Source of the DNA: Kingdonia uniflora | Taxonomy: Eukaryota > Streptophyta > Magnoliopsida > Ranunculales > Circaeasteraceae | DNA length: 64,000 nucleotides | NCBI GenBank assembly: GCA_014058105.1 | Contig: JACGCM010002611.1 | Span: forward strand, 682,001-746,000 | Direction of reading: 5' to 3' | Notes under the pieces: model-generated | What the model saw: only the letters and a program-made list of their open reading frames with translations | Told to the model about the DNA's origin: nothing | The model's database searches: none | Position numbers and translations under genes: made by a program | Part shown: one piece after another, positions 46,541-58,292 of the stretch | Layout: every line of letters starts with the position of its first letter | Numbering within the stretch: position 1 is the stretch's first letter

Positions 46541-48017
46541 TTATAGCCTTTGGCGCTGACCAGTTGGTAAAACAAGATGACTCTGAAGGTGAAAATATCT
46601 TAAGCAGTTACTTCAATACAACGCTTCAATCGGAGTTTCATCTATTCTTGCTCTGAGTTTCATTGTATACATTCAGGATAACTTTGAATGGCAAGTGGGT
46701 TTTGGGGTTCCTGCGAGTCTTATGTTCTTGTCTGCTTTTCTCTTCTTTGTCGGTTCTTCTTTTTCTATCATGGGGGAAACGAAGAAGAGTTTGTTTACTG
46801 GTCTTGTTCAAGTGGTCGTGGTGGCGTTTAAAAATAGGAACCTTGTTAAAGCACCAGCTAATTTGGATTGGGGCTATTATCAAAACAAGGACTCCAACTT
46901 CACTGTGCCATCAGATCATCTAAGGTATCAGTGGTCATCACTTATTTTACCAGTTATTACGAGCCTCATTATCGTTAAATATAGATACAAAAATATCCTG
47001 AATTTGTGACTTTGGACGTAGGTGTTTAAACAAAGCTTGCATCATTAGAGACCCTGAGGAAGAATTTAAGCCTAACGGACCATCTTCGAATCCGTGGGAA
47101 CTCTGCAACGTTGATCAAGTATAAGAGCTCAAATCACTGGTCAGAATACTCCCAATTTGGTCCACAGGAATCATAATGTTTCTAACACTCAGCCAAACAA
47201 TCACAGTACTCCAAGCAAACACAATGAATAAGCATGTAACCTCAACCCTCCAAATCCCAGCTGGCTCTTATATTTTGTTCACAGTTGTCACTTTAGCGAT
47301 ATTGCTACCATTTTATGACCGTGTTTTCGTCCTCTACTATCAAAATACACCGGACATCCTCGTGGAATTCGTTCTACCCGACGTATAGGAATTGGGTTGG
47401 TACTCTCTTGTATGGCAATGGCAGTTGCAGCAATTATGGAGAATGTACGACGAGGCATTGCAATTCGAGAAGGGTTTTTGGGCAATCCAACTGCTGTGAT
47501 TGGAATGTCTGCTATGTGGCTTATACCACAGTTTGTTATTTTGGGTTTCGCAGAGGCTTTTAATGCAACTGCTGTGATTGGAATGTCTACTATATGGCTT
47601 ATACCACAGTTTGTTATTTTGGGTTTCGCAAAGGCTTTTAATGCTGTCGGACAACTGGAGTTCTATTACTCTCAGCTCCCTAAGAGTCTGGGAAGCATGG
47701 CAATGGCATTTTTCACTGTGGGTATGGCATTTTCTGATTTGCTTGGGAGTCTCATCACAATCATTGTCAATGCTGTTATGTCAAGTGGAGAAAAGATAAG
47801 TTGGCTTTCTAGTAATCTTAATCGGGGTCGTTACGATTACTATTACTGGCTCCTTGCTGCCTTGAGTTTTCTCAACTTCCTTTATTTTCTTGTTTGTTGC
47901 CGGACATACGGGCCTTACGAAAAAGCAAGTACGATTTCAGATAAGAAAGAAGATCTGAAAGAGGGTCTTTTATCAAACTCTAGGGAGTTTCCAAGCAGTT
48001 CTGCTCAGGTTGCCTAA
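46541..48017 (+). pseudogene. NPF B-type pseudogene G, 5'-truncated, internal duplication
   Basis: Homology starts inside exon 3 (IAFGADQLVKQDD) at about 46541. There is a 5-bp deletion near 46617, a premature TAA at 47122-47124 (GAA to TAA), a 1-bp loss near 47330, and a 78-bp in-frame tandem duplication of one helix segment at about 47490-47645. The usual TAG stop is CAG, so the frame runs on to TAA at 48015-48017. It cannot make a full transporter. Confidence 0.92.
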
Positions 48018-48640
48018 ATTGTATGTTTTTGGCATATAATTTGAAAGTTCATGCAAAATAATGTGTATTTTTTCTTCTTCTTCTGGAATATGGATTGTAA
48101 TAACTTGAACATCTATTTCACATGTATATGCTTATTATCCCCCTTCAATTATTACCAAATATTTGGATTCTTATTTACTGTATTAGTTATGAATATATTC
48201 GGCAACACGGTCATAAATTTCTACCTTGAGACAATTTATCTGCGGAAACATGAGCTAATATTTTACTCCTCGTTACCATCACCATCATGATCATCATTAA
48301 GAAGTCGGGAACATTTTCCATTAGATATCAAGTCATGAACTATATCTTCTTAAAGTCATTCTACTTTAAGATTAAGAACTAACGGAGCATAAGTACCGGT
48401 GGTTGGTGGAAGGAACGGTTTGGGACCATGCACAATTCGCTATGATTTATCCTGACTTACCCAACCGACTAATTGACATGATTTTCACATACATACTCAG
48501 CAATTAATTGCGCAAATGGTGATAAATAATTGAAAATTATGAGAATAAATACTAGTTTTTGTCTCGATAATGGCCAGAGGAAAAACCATATTTGCCCATA
48601 CTAAAGTTTTAATATTACAGTAGACAACCACCTCTTATTG
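48018..48640. other. NPF 3' flank and unassigned spacer before the MULE
   Basis: The first 150 bp match the flank of copy F (43360-43500). After CAATTATTACCAAAT the two diverge. The rest, to about 48640, has no recognised gene or repeat. The left end of the MULE could not be fixed. Confidence 0.5.
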
Positions 48641-49942
48641 GGCTCCACAAGTACAAATGTCACATCCGGCCTAATAAAAAATTGTAAAAAATTCTTTAAC
48701 TTATTTAAAACTATTATATCAAGCCACGTGTACGAGGAAGGCTGACATTATTACCATCTCATAAACTATTTGTCATTTGTTGTAGTATATTTTGTCCTAC
48801 CTTTGAACATATTTATTATTTATAAGAAGGCAGACTCTTTCACCAATTATGTTACTATTTCTCATCGTTTAATGTTACGTATCACCTGCGGTTCACAAGA
48901 GTTCGTTTGGTTTTTGGAGCTAAAAGCGATCTCAATTCATCGAACAATTTCTTCTTCTTACTCAACCGCAAAAACCGTCCCGATTATTTATCACAAACCG
49001 TCTATGTGACTGCTGCTTGGTAAGTGTTTGATTAAAGACTGGTACTGTACTCCTTAGGTATGGAGGAAATTATGGTACTCTACACTACTCAACTCGTGGA
49101 ACAAACGATGGCAAATCGTCTCCGCGGCTGCTGCAAACCAAAATATGTCATTTATTTAGTTCAACTCTAGCATTCTTTCAGACATCTATGTCATTTTTAA
49201 CAGACTGTTGTCATATTTATAATGTAACTTTCCCATTTGTTTAGACTTATTAGTCATTTGTTTTATACATTTTTGCCATTTGTTTTAAAAATATTAGCTA
49301 CTTGAATATTAAAATAGGTTTCTAGGCCGTGGGCTCCACAAGTAAGGCAATCGGTAAGGCTGTGGGATCCACTAGTTCGAATGTCACTTCATAATTAATA
49401 AAAAAATAAATTCAAATCATTTAAAAATATTATTATCACGCCACGTGTCCAATTTTAATCGTTCCTCGATCTACACGTGTCCTTACTATTTCGAGACGTG
49501 TAAGACACACCCTGTCACCATTACATGCATTTCTTGTCTTTCGTTGAAACCAATTTGTCATGCGTTAAACCATCAGTTATATTGGTTAATACAGATTCTG
49601 TCACCATCAATTTTATTATTTGGCATTTTTTTACTGTTCTCCAGGGTTAGGTAAAGAGTGCGATTCACACGAGTCAGTTTAGCTTTTGGCGCCAAAAACC
49701 ATTCCTATTCCTCAAACACTCTCTTCCCTGCACGACCACTGCAAAACTGCAAAAATATATCGTTTCTACAAATCGTGTGTGTGATTGACGAGCGAAAAAA
49801 CCGTCCTAGTCGCGCAAACCATTTTCTCAAAAATCATTGGCAAATCATCTGTGTGTTTGTGTAATATAAGTGGTAAATCATCTTTGTCACTACTGCCTAC
49901 CAAGTGTTTGATCAAAGTCTATTTTTTTTTTCTTCTTCCACA

Positions 49943-52900
49943 ATGAAGTCTGATAAAGAAGTGAATGAACAAGTTGACGAGGAGAACCAAACACAGGAGG
50001 GTAAAGCCAAGAAGGGCACCTCCAATGCTAAAAATTACACCTCTTGGTGTACAGGTTTGGGACTTCACAAAATATTTGTAGCTCTGCCTGAAGAGAAAAA
50101 GGGTGCTCTTCGTGCCACCTGCTTTGCACCCTTATAGTTGATTGATCCAATAGCGACGATGTCGACTTTGGTTGTAGAAATATTCGATCGTCATCTCGGT
50201 GATATGAAGTTTCAATTTGGGGAGACGATAAATCAGATGAAGCCCATTCATGTTTGCTTGATTTTGGGGCTACGTGTCTCGCCTATTGCAAACGAGTTCT
50301 TATTTGTTGATCCTGAGCATATGACAAATTTAAGAATGAAGTGATTCCTCAAGAAGAAGAATACATATGGGTTGAAGGAAATTGTTGATACTTTAAAATA
50401 AGCAAAATTGGAAAGACATCAGGGTAAATCTCTAATTTATCATTTGTGTTGTATGCTTTATCATCTTCTGCCATTGTATTTCTCACCCCTCCAATATTTG
50501 TATTGTATTTGCCATTTTTGGCTTATTATATTCCAAGGTTCTTATCATTACATTGTGTTATTTCATTTTACAGAAGATGTTCTTCGATTAAATTTGTTAA
50601 AAATTATACTATCATTTCTCCTCCCGAACAAGGGGAATAACGTTGAGGTGGGGTATGTTGATCTGGTAGATGATCTAGATCAGTTCAACAAATTCCTTTG
50701 GGGTGAGCAAGTCTATAATTTCTTGAGGAGGCAAATAGTAGAGTTTGCCAAATATCGATCGGTCGCTGATAAAAAATTGGATAAAGCTTTATCACTGCAC
50801 GGATGTACCGGGGTGTTGATGATATGGACTTTTCTCTCTATTCCAAGCCTAAAATTTCCTAGAATGCATGAATGCATACATTTGTTCCCTAAGCTACAAA
50901 GATGGAGGATAACATCCTTTAAGCGTCGCCAAATTGTGACATTTAAAATATTTTTTGCTAACCCCGATTTGCTGGTAATAGCTATGATGCCCTCTAAGAC
51001 TGATATACAGTAAGATCTTGTGCAAGAGGCCATAGTAATCTACCATTCTTTGTATGATCTTGATTAATTTTATTGCTTCTTTGTCATTTGATTTAGGTTT
51101 CCTATCATTTTATTTGTTAGTTTTGGCATTTTGTATTCCCTTCTTGACATTTGTTAGATTTTTCTGTGATTAGAAAGTCGTTTTTATCATTTGTTGTATG
51201 CCTATTATTATTGTTAGAGTATTTCCTATCATTTCTAAGTTACCCTTTGTCATCGTCATTTGTTTGAATATTTCAGAGATATCAAATCAAAGCACCCGCA
51301 ATCGGCGCTGCATCTGCAATCGGTGCACCTATAGTCGGTGCACTTCAATAGGTAGCAGTTCTTCTGCTACTAAGATCAGAGCTGTAGTGCTTAGGGTATG
51401 CTCCCAGTTGGAGGAGCATGGCAAAATGTTGCATACTCATGGTAAAATGTTGGAACGAATTTCAATGTCTACTGTGGGAGACAGTACTCTGTCACTTGGA
51501 GATACTCCACTCCTTGGGCATTACCAGTTCTCTACTCCTGAGAAAATCGTGAAACGCAAGCGAGAACAAAAAAGGATGAAGATGGGAAAATGAAGAAGGC
51601 AGAGCCGAGAATAAAAAAAGGTAAGGGAGAATGGCAGAATAAAGCAGAAGAAGCTGATGTGCCAAACAAGAAGAAAAAGGTTGAAGGCCTGAAGAAAGAA
51701 GCTTTGACTGATGAACAATTTGATCATGTCCCACTGATCCAATTGAAAACCTTAATCCCCAAGATCCCCAAGAAGGGCTTGGCTAATAGAGTGCCAAGGA
51801 AGTGACAGGTGCAATTCCCAGAACTTTAGAATATTCAATCAACTGCCAAAAATTTACTTCAGCAAGTTGCGCCTGGAGAAATATTGGAGGTGGAAAATGC
51901 TTTAATGGTAGAAGATAATGTTGAAGTTGGGAGGGAAGTAAATTTCAATGCGATATCGTCTGAATATGGTGGTGATCTTCTAGAGGTATCATCTATTTAC
52001 TACTACTTATCATTTATATAATTTTATTTGACATTTGTCTATTACATATTGGCATTTACTTTATGCAATTTGCCATTTCCTCAGATGTCTGTCATTGGTT
52101 CAATATATTTTGGCATTTGTGAAATTGTATTTGTCATTATCTTTTCCAGAACTTTCACTTATTTTGATGTCTTTGTTCATTTTATTTGTTGTATGTGAAG
52201 TAGAAGAAGGGTAAAGAAAAAGATAATGATGATAAGAAAGATGGCGAGGAGAAAGTTAAATCTGAAGAAGAGAAAGTTTAAGAGGTATTTATTTATCTAA
52301 CATTTGTTTTGAGCTATCTACCATATTTGTTGCTACCCTGTTGTTTGTTCATTTAATTTTACCATTCGTAGTATGTATATCTTATTTTACAGATGGAAGA
52401 ATCGAAGAATGCTGATGAGAAAGTTGATGGTGATGAGAAAGTTGATGATGTTGCTGAAGAAGAGGATTCAGAACAACCAACTGTAGTGGTCTATTATACT
52501 GAAAAAAATGATGTACAACTTGACAATGATGTATTTGCTGAACAAGAGGACTCATAACCTTAAGTTACCTGACTACAACTAATATTTATTTGTATTGAGC
52601 CATCCATAATAATATTAACATCACCTATCCATGCAATTTTTTTTAATTTGTTTCTTCTTTAACCTTTGTTGTACAGACTATGGTGGTTGCAGAGGTAGCA
52701 AAAGCTGATATAGTATTCTTCAACCAAGAGGAAGTTGTTGGCGAAACTTATCAGGTAACTTATCATTTTCTTCTTTTGTTTTTCCATATCTTATATCACT
52801 CTAATCATTTGTGGTATGTTTATTTATAGGCTAGTGCGGACCAAACAACTGCTGTATCTGTCGAGGAACAGACTCTGGAGGTTTAAAAACTGAAGATGAA

Positions 52901-54424
52901 GCTAGTCAGGTAACTTATCATTTGTTTGCTGCTAACTTCTCATTTTCTTTTGTTTATTTTCCCATATCTTGTATGTCTCTTATCATTTGTAGTCTGTTTA
53001 TTTACAAACTAAATAAAGTAAAAGAGGAGGTGGAACAGAATAAAGAGGAGGTGTTTGAAGGCAAGGATGATGATGATGGAAATTCACAGAATAAACCAGA
53101 CCCTGGATAAGTAATAAAATAAATGGTTGTTGGCCAGACCAATGTATGAAGTAATTTTAAACCAAACAACTGGTTTATTACTCATTCTCATGTAATAAGT
53201 ACATTTATATTTATTTTTCTTATTTCGACATATTTTTCCAGCTTGTTTTAATGGAGTCAGAAGTGGATGTTACCTCAAAGAAGAGGCATGCACTAACTGA
53301 GGAAGAAAATAATGAAAACGCCTTCAAAATGGCTTGTCGAATGAACCAATTGCATGCTCACCTTGACGAGCTTCTTCTAGGAGTATTATTGGAATCTTTT
53401 ATTCAAAGACCCATCTCCAAGGATGAGAAAAGCCAGGTGGACCAAGTCTGGTCACTGAGGAAAGGTGAATCAACTCCTGAAGCTAAGAAAGGCAATAGGA
53501 GTACCTATATGATGATAGGTGAAGAACCTACTTGCCTTAACGCTCTCTACGCCTTATATCCAAATAAATGGTTGGACAATGAGGTATTTATATCATTTAT
53601 TTCTTTTTCTCTGTCATTTGTACAAGTCTATGCGATTTATTTTTACATTGTCTGTCATTTATTCGTTTGCACATTATCATTCGTTTTCCCTTTGTTGTCA
53701 TTTGTAATATTGAACTTTATCATTTTTGTTATCTAATTTGTTATTTTTTTCCTGTTCAGGTCATTGATGTGTACATTAAAGCCCTGATTCAATTTTTTGA
53801 CACACAACATTGTGCCTGCCCAGATAAAGAAAGGATTGGGCTGGCAGATATCTTTGCCTGTCAATATATTGGAAGGGCTTTCAGTGGCTGGTCTCGATAT
53901 GTCCTCTCCAGATGGTGTAGAAGTGAAGAAGAAATCAATTTGAGAATAAATTACATCTATGCAATGGGAACGTACATTTTCTAATTACATCCATCGTGAA
54001 GATTTAAAAGTGGTCAATTATAAATTAATACTCATTCCCTGGAATATCAATGACAGCCACTGGGTCCTTTGTGTTGTATCCTTTAAGACAAGAAAATATG
54101 CATCTACGATTCAACGGTGGATTCGAAAATTACAAATGCGCGAAAGAAAAAGAAATTATATCCTGGACACCAGCTTATTGAAGATCAACTATCAACGATC
54201 CCCTAAAAATATTGATATGGAGAGATTTTTCTGATAGTAGTAGGCCACCAACTGGTTCAGAGGTAAAAGATTATGGTCTAAACTACAAATGGACAACTCA
54301 TTTTGGAAAATGTCCGATACAGCCAAATGGTAATGACTGCGGGGTCTATATGCTTGTCTTAATGGACAATCTCCTAAGGGGAGTAAAATTTCTAGATCTG
54401 ATGGATGGTAATGAATGTCGTTAG
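49943..54424 (+). pseudogene. DUF1985 / Ulp1-type (C48) cysteine protease gene of the MULE
   Basis: The N-terminal part (49943-51010) has a DUF1985-like region: MKPIHVCLILGLRVSP, then VGYVDLVDDLDQFNKFLWG and LHGCTGVLMIW. The middle (51300-53110) is Lys/Glu-rich with short exons. The C-terminal part (53251-54424) is a Ulp1 peptidase. Its catalytic positions are all still encoded: His in NDSHWVL (codon 54058), Asp in IYDST (codon 54108), Gln in PIQPN (54320) and Cys in GNDCGVYML (54338). They lie in different frames because of shifts near 53970, 54100 and 54220. Stops at about 50135 and 50341 break the N-terminal half. Ulp1 enzymes cleave SUMO; whether element-borne copies do is unproved. Introns, for example 53584-53759, are made of CATTTG repeats of about 21 bp. 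Confidence 0.75.
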
Positions 54425-54689
54425 ACAGTTGCTTATGATATATTAAGTCTGGGAGTTCAGCCGGAGGAGATTTGATTTTGAAACTTTAACATCCATTTTG
54501 TTGTATGTATAATTTCTGTAATTTTGTAAAGTTATCTATCCGAAGTTATAACAAGTAATATCATTCATTTATAAAATATTTCTCATTGGTTATATCTTCT
54601 TTGTCATTCGTATGTTACATATTTGTTAGAGTGGATAGCCTGTATAGTTGAATTATTATTGATTTTTTTATTTTTTATGTATGATTGGG

Positions 54690-54885
54690 CATTTGTAATA
54701 ATAGATTTATCATTTGTTAGAAATGATATATCATTCGTTATATATGATTATGCATTTGTTATGAGAGATTTATCATTTGTTATCTATGAAATATCATTCG
54801 TTATAATTGATTTGGCATTTGTAATGTGAGATTTGTCATTTGTTATCCATGATATATCATTCGTTATATAAGATTAAACATTTGT
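54690..54885 (+). repeat. Phased 21-bp tandem array with a 63-bp higher-order unit
   Basis: Ten CATTTG/CATTCG cores start at 54690, 54711, 54732, 54753, 54774, 54795, 54816, 54837, 54858 and 54879, exactly 21 bp apart. They cycle as GCATTTG, TCATTTG, TCATTCG three times, which gives a 63-bp unit. The array follows the ULP gene and precedes the transposase 3' end. In one frame it encodes heptads of the type DLSFVIY. Confidence 0.95.
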
Positions 54886-55139
54886 TATGAGATATTTGGT
54901 TATATATTATTTGTCATTTGCTATCTTAAAAACAATCATTCGTTACATATTTTTTTTTATAGATATACAACATTTGATATAAATGAATAGTCGATTTGGT
55001 TCCTTGAACATTACTATGATAGTGGACTTCATTTGAAGTTAAAAAAATTAGTTATCAAAAATTTGTCATTTGTTAGTGGATGGGATTTGCAGAAGCTTAC
55101 AAGAACGATGATTGTGTCCATTTTTTTGATACCTACTGA

Positions 55140-58100
55140 TAAATCTTAGTTTGGTAACAAGACCAAGAATTTTTTCCCTTTTCTTCCTTTGTGTGCGAGG
55201 ACAACCGGCTCGAACTGTTGGAATAGGAGCACGAACACGTGGATTAGTTTTTAAAATTTTCCACTACTCAATTTTTCTTATAGGAATCCATATAGGTTCA
55301 TAAGCAGCCTTGTATGTATTATTTGTGTAGTACTCAGAGACACGTGTAGTTGGATAAACATTAGCAAGACCCAGAGCGAGTACTCCGTGTTCACAAGGTA
55401 TACCCATCGTTTGCCACCAACGACAAGAGCAAGTACCATCTTCAATATTTACATATTTACAGAATCGGTTATGCCATAACTAGTCATCTAAAAATAGTGA
55501 CAAGATGTACGAACCCTGCAGGTTAGTGAATCTGCAACAAACTTTCTACTCTCACAGTGATCCGTAACCCATGGCGCTAAGCAAACTTGACTCTTCTTTG
55601 CTTCCTCCTTATACGTGTAGGACATTTCCGAACAGATTCTACGCAATTCCTCAATAAACACATGGATAAGGAGATCTCTAACTTTCAAAATAAGGTTACT
55701 CCAACTCTCGATATGATTTGTGTAAGCGACTCCGTATCTAAAAAAATGACAAACCATAGAAGCAAAATGATAAATGAGCGTATACCGATGACAAATGAGA
55801 TCATAAAACTGTAAAAGGAATACTAAAGAAATGATGAGAAATAATGACAAAAATATGACAAATAAGAATGTAAATGGAGTTATAATGACTATTGTTCATA
55901 TAACAAATGATTAGTTGAGCAATACAGAGTGACAACGCACGTACCTACTCATTAGAATGTATAGATTAGACCATGTGTCCTTGGGAATACCTAGTATGTA
56001 TTGGAGACCCACTGGATCTGTATTCCAGATAGCATTCATGTGTTTATTGAAATTAATGCTGGTTAGGGTCTCTGCTGCCATCCTAAATGCGATCCTCGTG
56101 CTTTCGAGGGTAGTTTTAATGTTGTTAGATATGTGGAAGGCGCAAAACGTATGTATTACAAATGGAAACACCTTGGATGCAACATTAATAATTTCGGGGT
56201 TCCTGTCAGAGATGACGACGAATTTGGTGTCATAACCGTGAAAATTAGACCCAAAAATCTCCAGGAAGTATGTCCAACTTTCGGTGGTCTCCGAGTATGT
56301 TATCGAAAATGCAAGTAGAAAAATATGATTACTTAGGTCAATAGCGATGGTTGTTAGTAGAGTCCCATGATATTTCCCTTTTAAAAAAGTTCTGTCAATC
56401 ACAATAACTGGTCTTAATAGTTTATAAGTTTTTTTGAGGGGACCAAAACACCAAAAACCCCTTGTGAATCTCTTATCCTTATTACTCGTAGTTTGTATGT
56501 CAAATACAAAATCCGGGTCAACCAACCTCACTTCTGCAAAGTAGCTCGTAAGTAGTTGGTATGCGTGCTGAAAGCTGCCTCGCATCTGAAATAATTACGT
56601 AGATCAAATAAAATTGTGGAGCAGATAAATGATAAACAGTATTTTACAAATGACTTGTATGGCAAGTACAAATGGCAGAGTGCTTTACAAATGACTTGGA
56701 TGACAAGTACATATGAGAATAAATGATAACCAAGGTTGTACAAATGACTTTTATGGGAGAACAAATGACATATAAAGTGATGATACATCAGCATGGGCTT
56801 TTTCTTTCGCACGCTAAACAAGATTGTATGTTACATCAATATTGTGATAAATTTGCATATCATCAATAATTCCAGAAGGTTTGTAGTTTGGGTCTTTTCG
56901 TAGTTTTTGCTTGATTATAGAAGCAACCCATCTACTAGACGCTGCCTTATACGCGTTCCCACCTTCAGTTTCTACTCGGATGCAAGTATGCATGGAGCAA
57001 TAAGTACTTACTATAAATATGGCAGAACTGGCCAACCTTGTCGAATAAATCCGCCAAGAACATTTATGACCTTAGCAACGTACTACGATTTTATATTTGT
57101 TGCTCAGAACGTGTTCGAGATTGAACTTGTTTACAACTGCATAAGCTCTTATGTGATTCTTGAGTTCAATCCTATCTCGATATAGATCACCAATGTTAAA
57201 CTCTTTACTAAAGTCATAGGGATTCTCCGTGTATGCAGCAGATTTGAACCAAAAATCCAGGAGATCTTTCACCTGTTCGGGCTGTGGCTTAAACCGAAAT
57301 TCAGCTGAACAAATGAGAAATATGCTTCTTAGCATGATACTAATTTGATAATAAATGTTAAAAAACACCTCATAAATGATAAATTCTGCAAGCTTACCTG
57401 AAGGTTCAGTTTGTCCAATGATAGTTTCGGGTTCAATTAAAAAAGGAACATTAGTTAACATAGGTTCATTTGAAGGAGGAACATTAATTAACACATATTC
57501 ATTTGAGAGATGAATACTTGATTGAGGAATAGAAGGTTCATTTGAGAGGGGAACATTAGTAGGTATAGTTTGGAAATGTTCATTTGATTGAGGAACATTA
57601 GTTAACACAGGTTCATTTAAGAGATGGATATTTGATTGAAGAATACTAGGTTCATTTGAGGGAGGAACATCAGTACGGATAGTTTTGAAAGAATCATTTT
57701 CATCATCCACAAAAGGTCCAAACCTGCGCGGATCCAGCCCTCTGCCGTTTATTTCTGGGTAACCTCTGTATTCAAGTTCAGGATCAGGAAATGAGTTATG
57801 CCGCAAAGATCCCCCCGCTTTAGTGGTGGGCAAGCCTCTACCTGAACCACTATCTTTGGTGGTGGACAATCCTTTACCCGGAGAACAAAAATCAGAAATA
57901 AAATTCTGGGAGTTCTAGGAAGGCTTCATAAGCTCATTAACAATCCATATGTGAAAGGGTGTGTCAGGATTGGTTTTATGCATATTGATCATTACGATAA
58001 AGTCCTGGACTGATAAAATTGTACATGCACAACCATGGACGAAGTTGTACAGCTTACAGTCCTCACGACGGATTTCGCTTGTTTCTTCAAGGAGTATAAC

Positions 58101-58292
58101 GAAATCTTCGTATGACGAGTGCGCTCTTAGAGAGGTAAGTTTTGTACTTCCTCCAACATAAGTAACAATTGATCTGATCTTTGGACGCACGATATCCCCA
58201 CCAAAATGAACAATGGTATATAGCTGAACTCCATCCATCCCTAAAACAAATGATATAAATAAACAATTCCGATGATAAAGTACCAAGGACAA
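55140..58292 (-). pseudogene. MuDR-type MULE transposase with SWIM zinc finger
   Basis: Read on the minus strand from about 58292, a PB1-like N-terminal region (IVHFGGDIVRPKIRSIVTYV) comes first. A repetitive linker follows (NVPPSNEPS-like units, 57420-57700), then the MuDR DNA-binding region (DLYRDRIELKNHIRAYAVV). The catalytic domain (55911-56585) has RPVIVIDRTFLKGKYHG with the first Asp, FVVISDRNPEII with the second, and TFCAFHISNNI. A C-terminal SWIM finger (CSCRWWQTMGIPCEH) lies at about 55390-55440. Stops and shifts between these blocks show decay. The apparent intron at 56600-56800 is built of CATTTG repeats on the transposase sense strand. Confidence 0.8.

Noticed and set aside
54690..54885. 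Could the 21-bp array be a CRISPR array?
   Set aside because: The units are directly adjacent and degenerate, with no spacer-repeat alternation, no cas genes and a plant nuclear setting.
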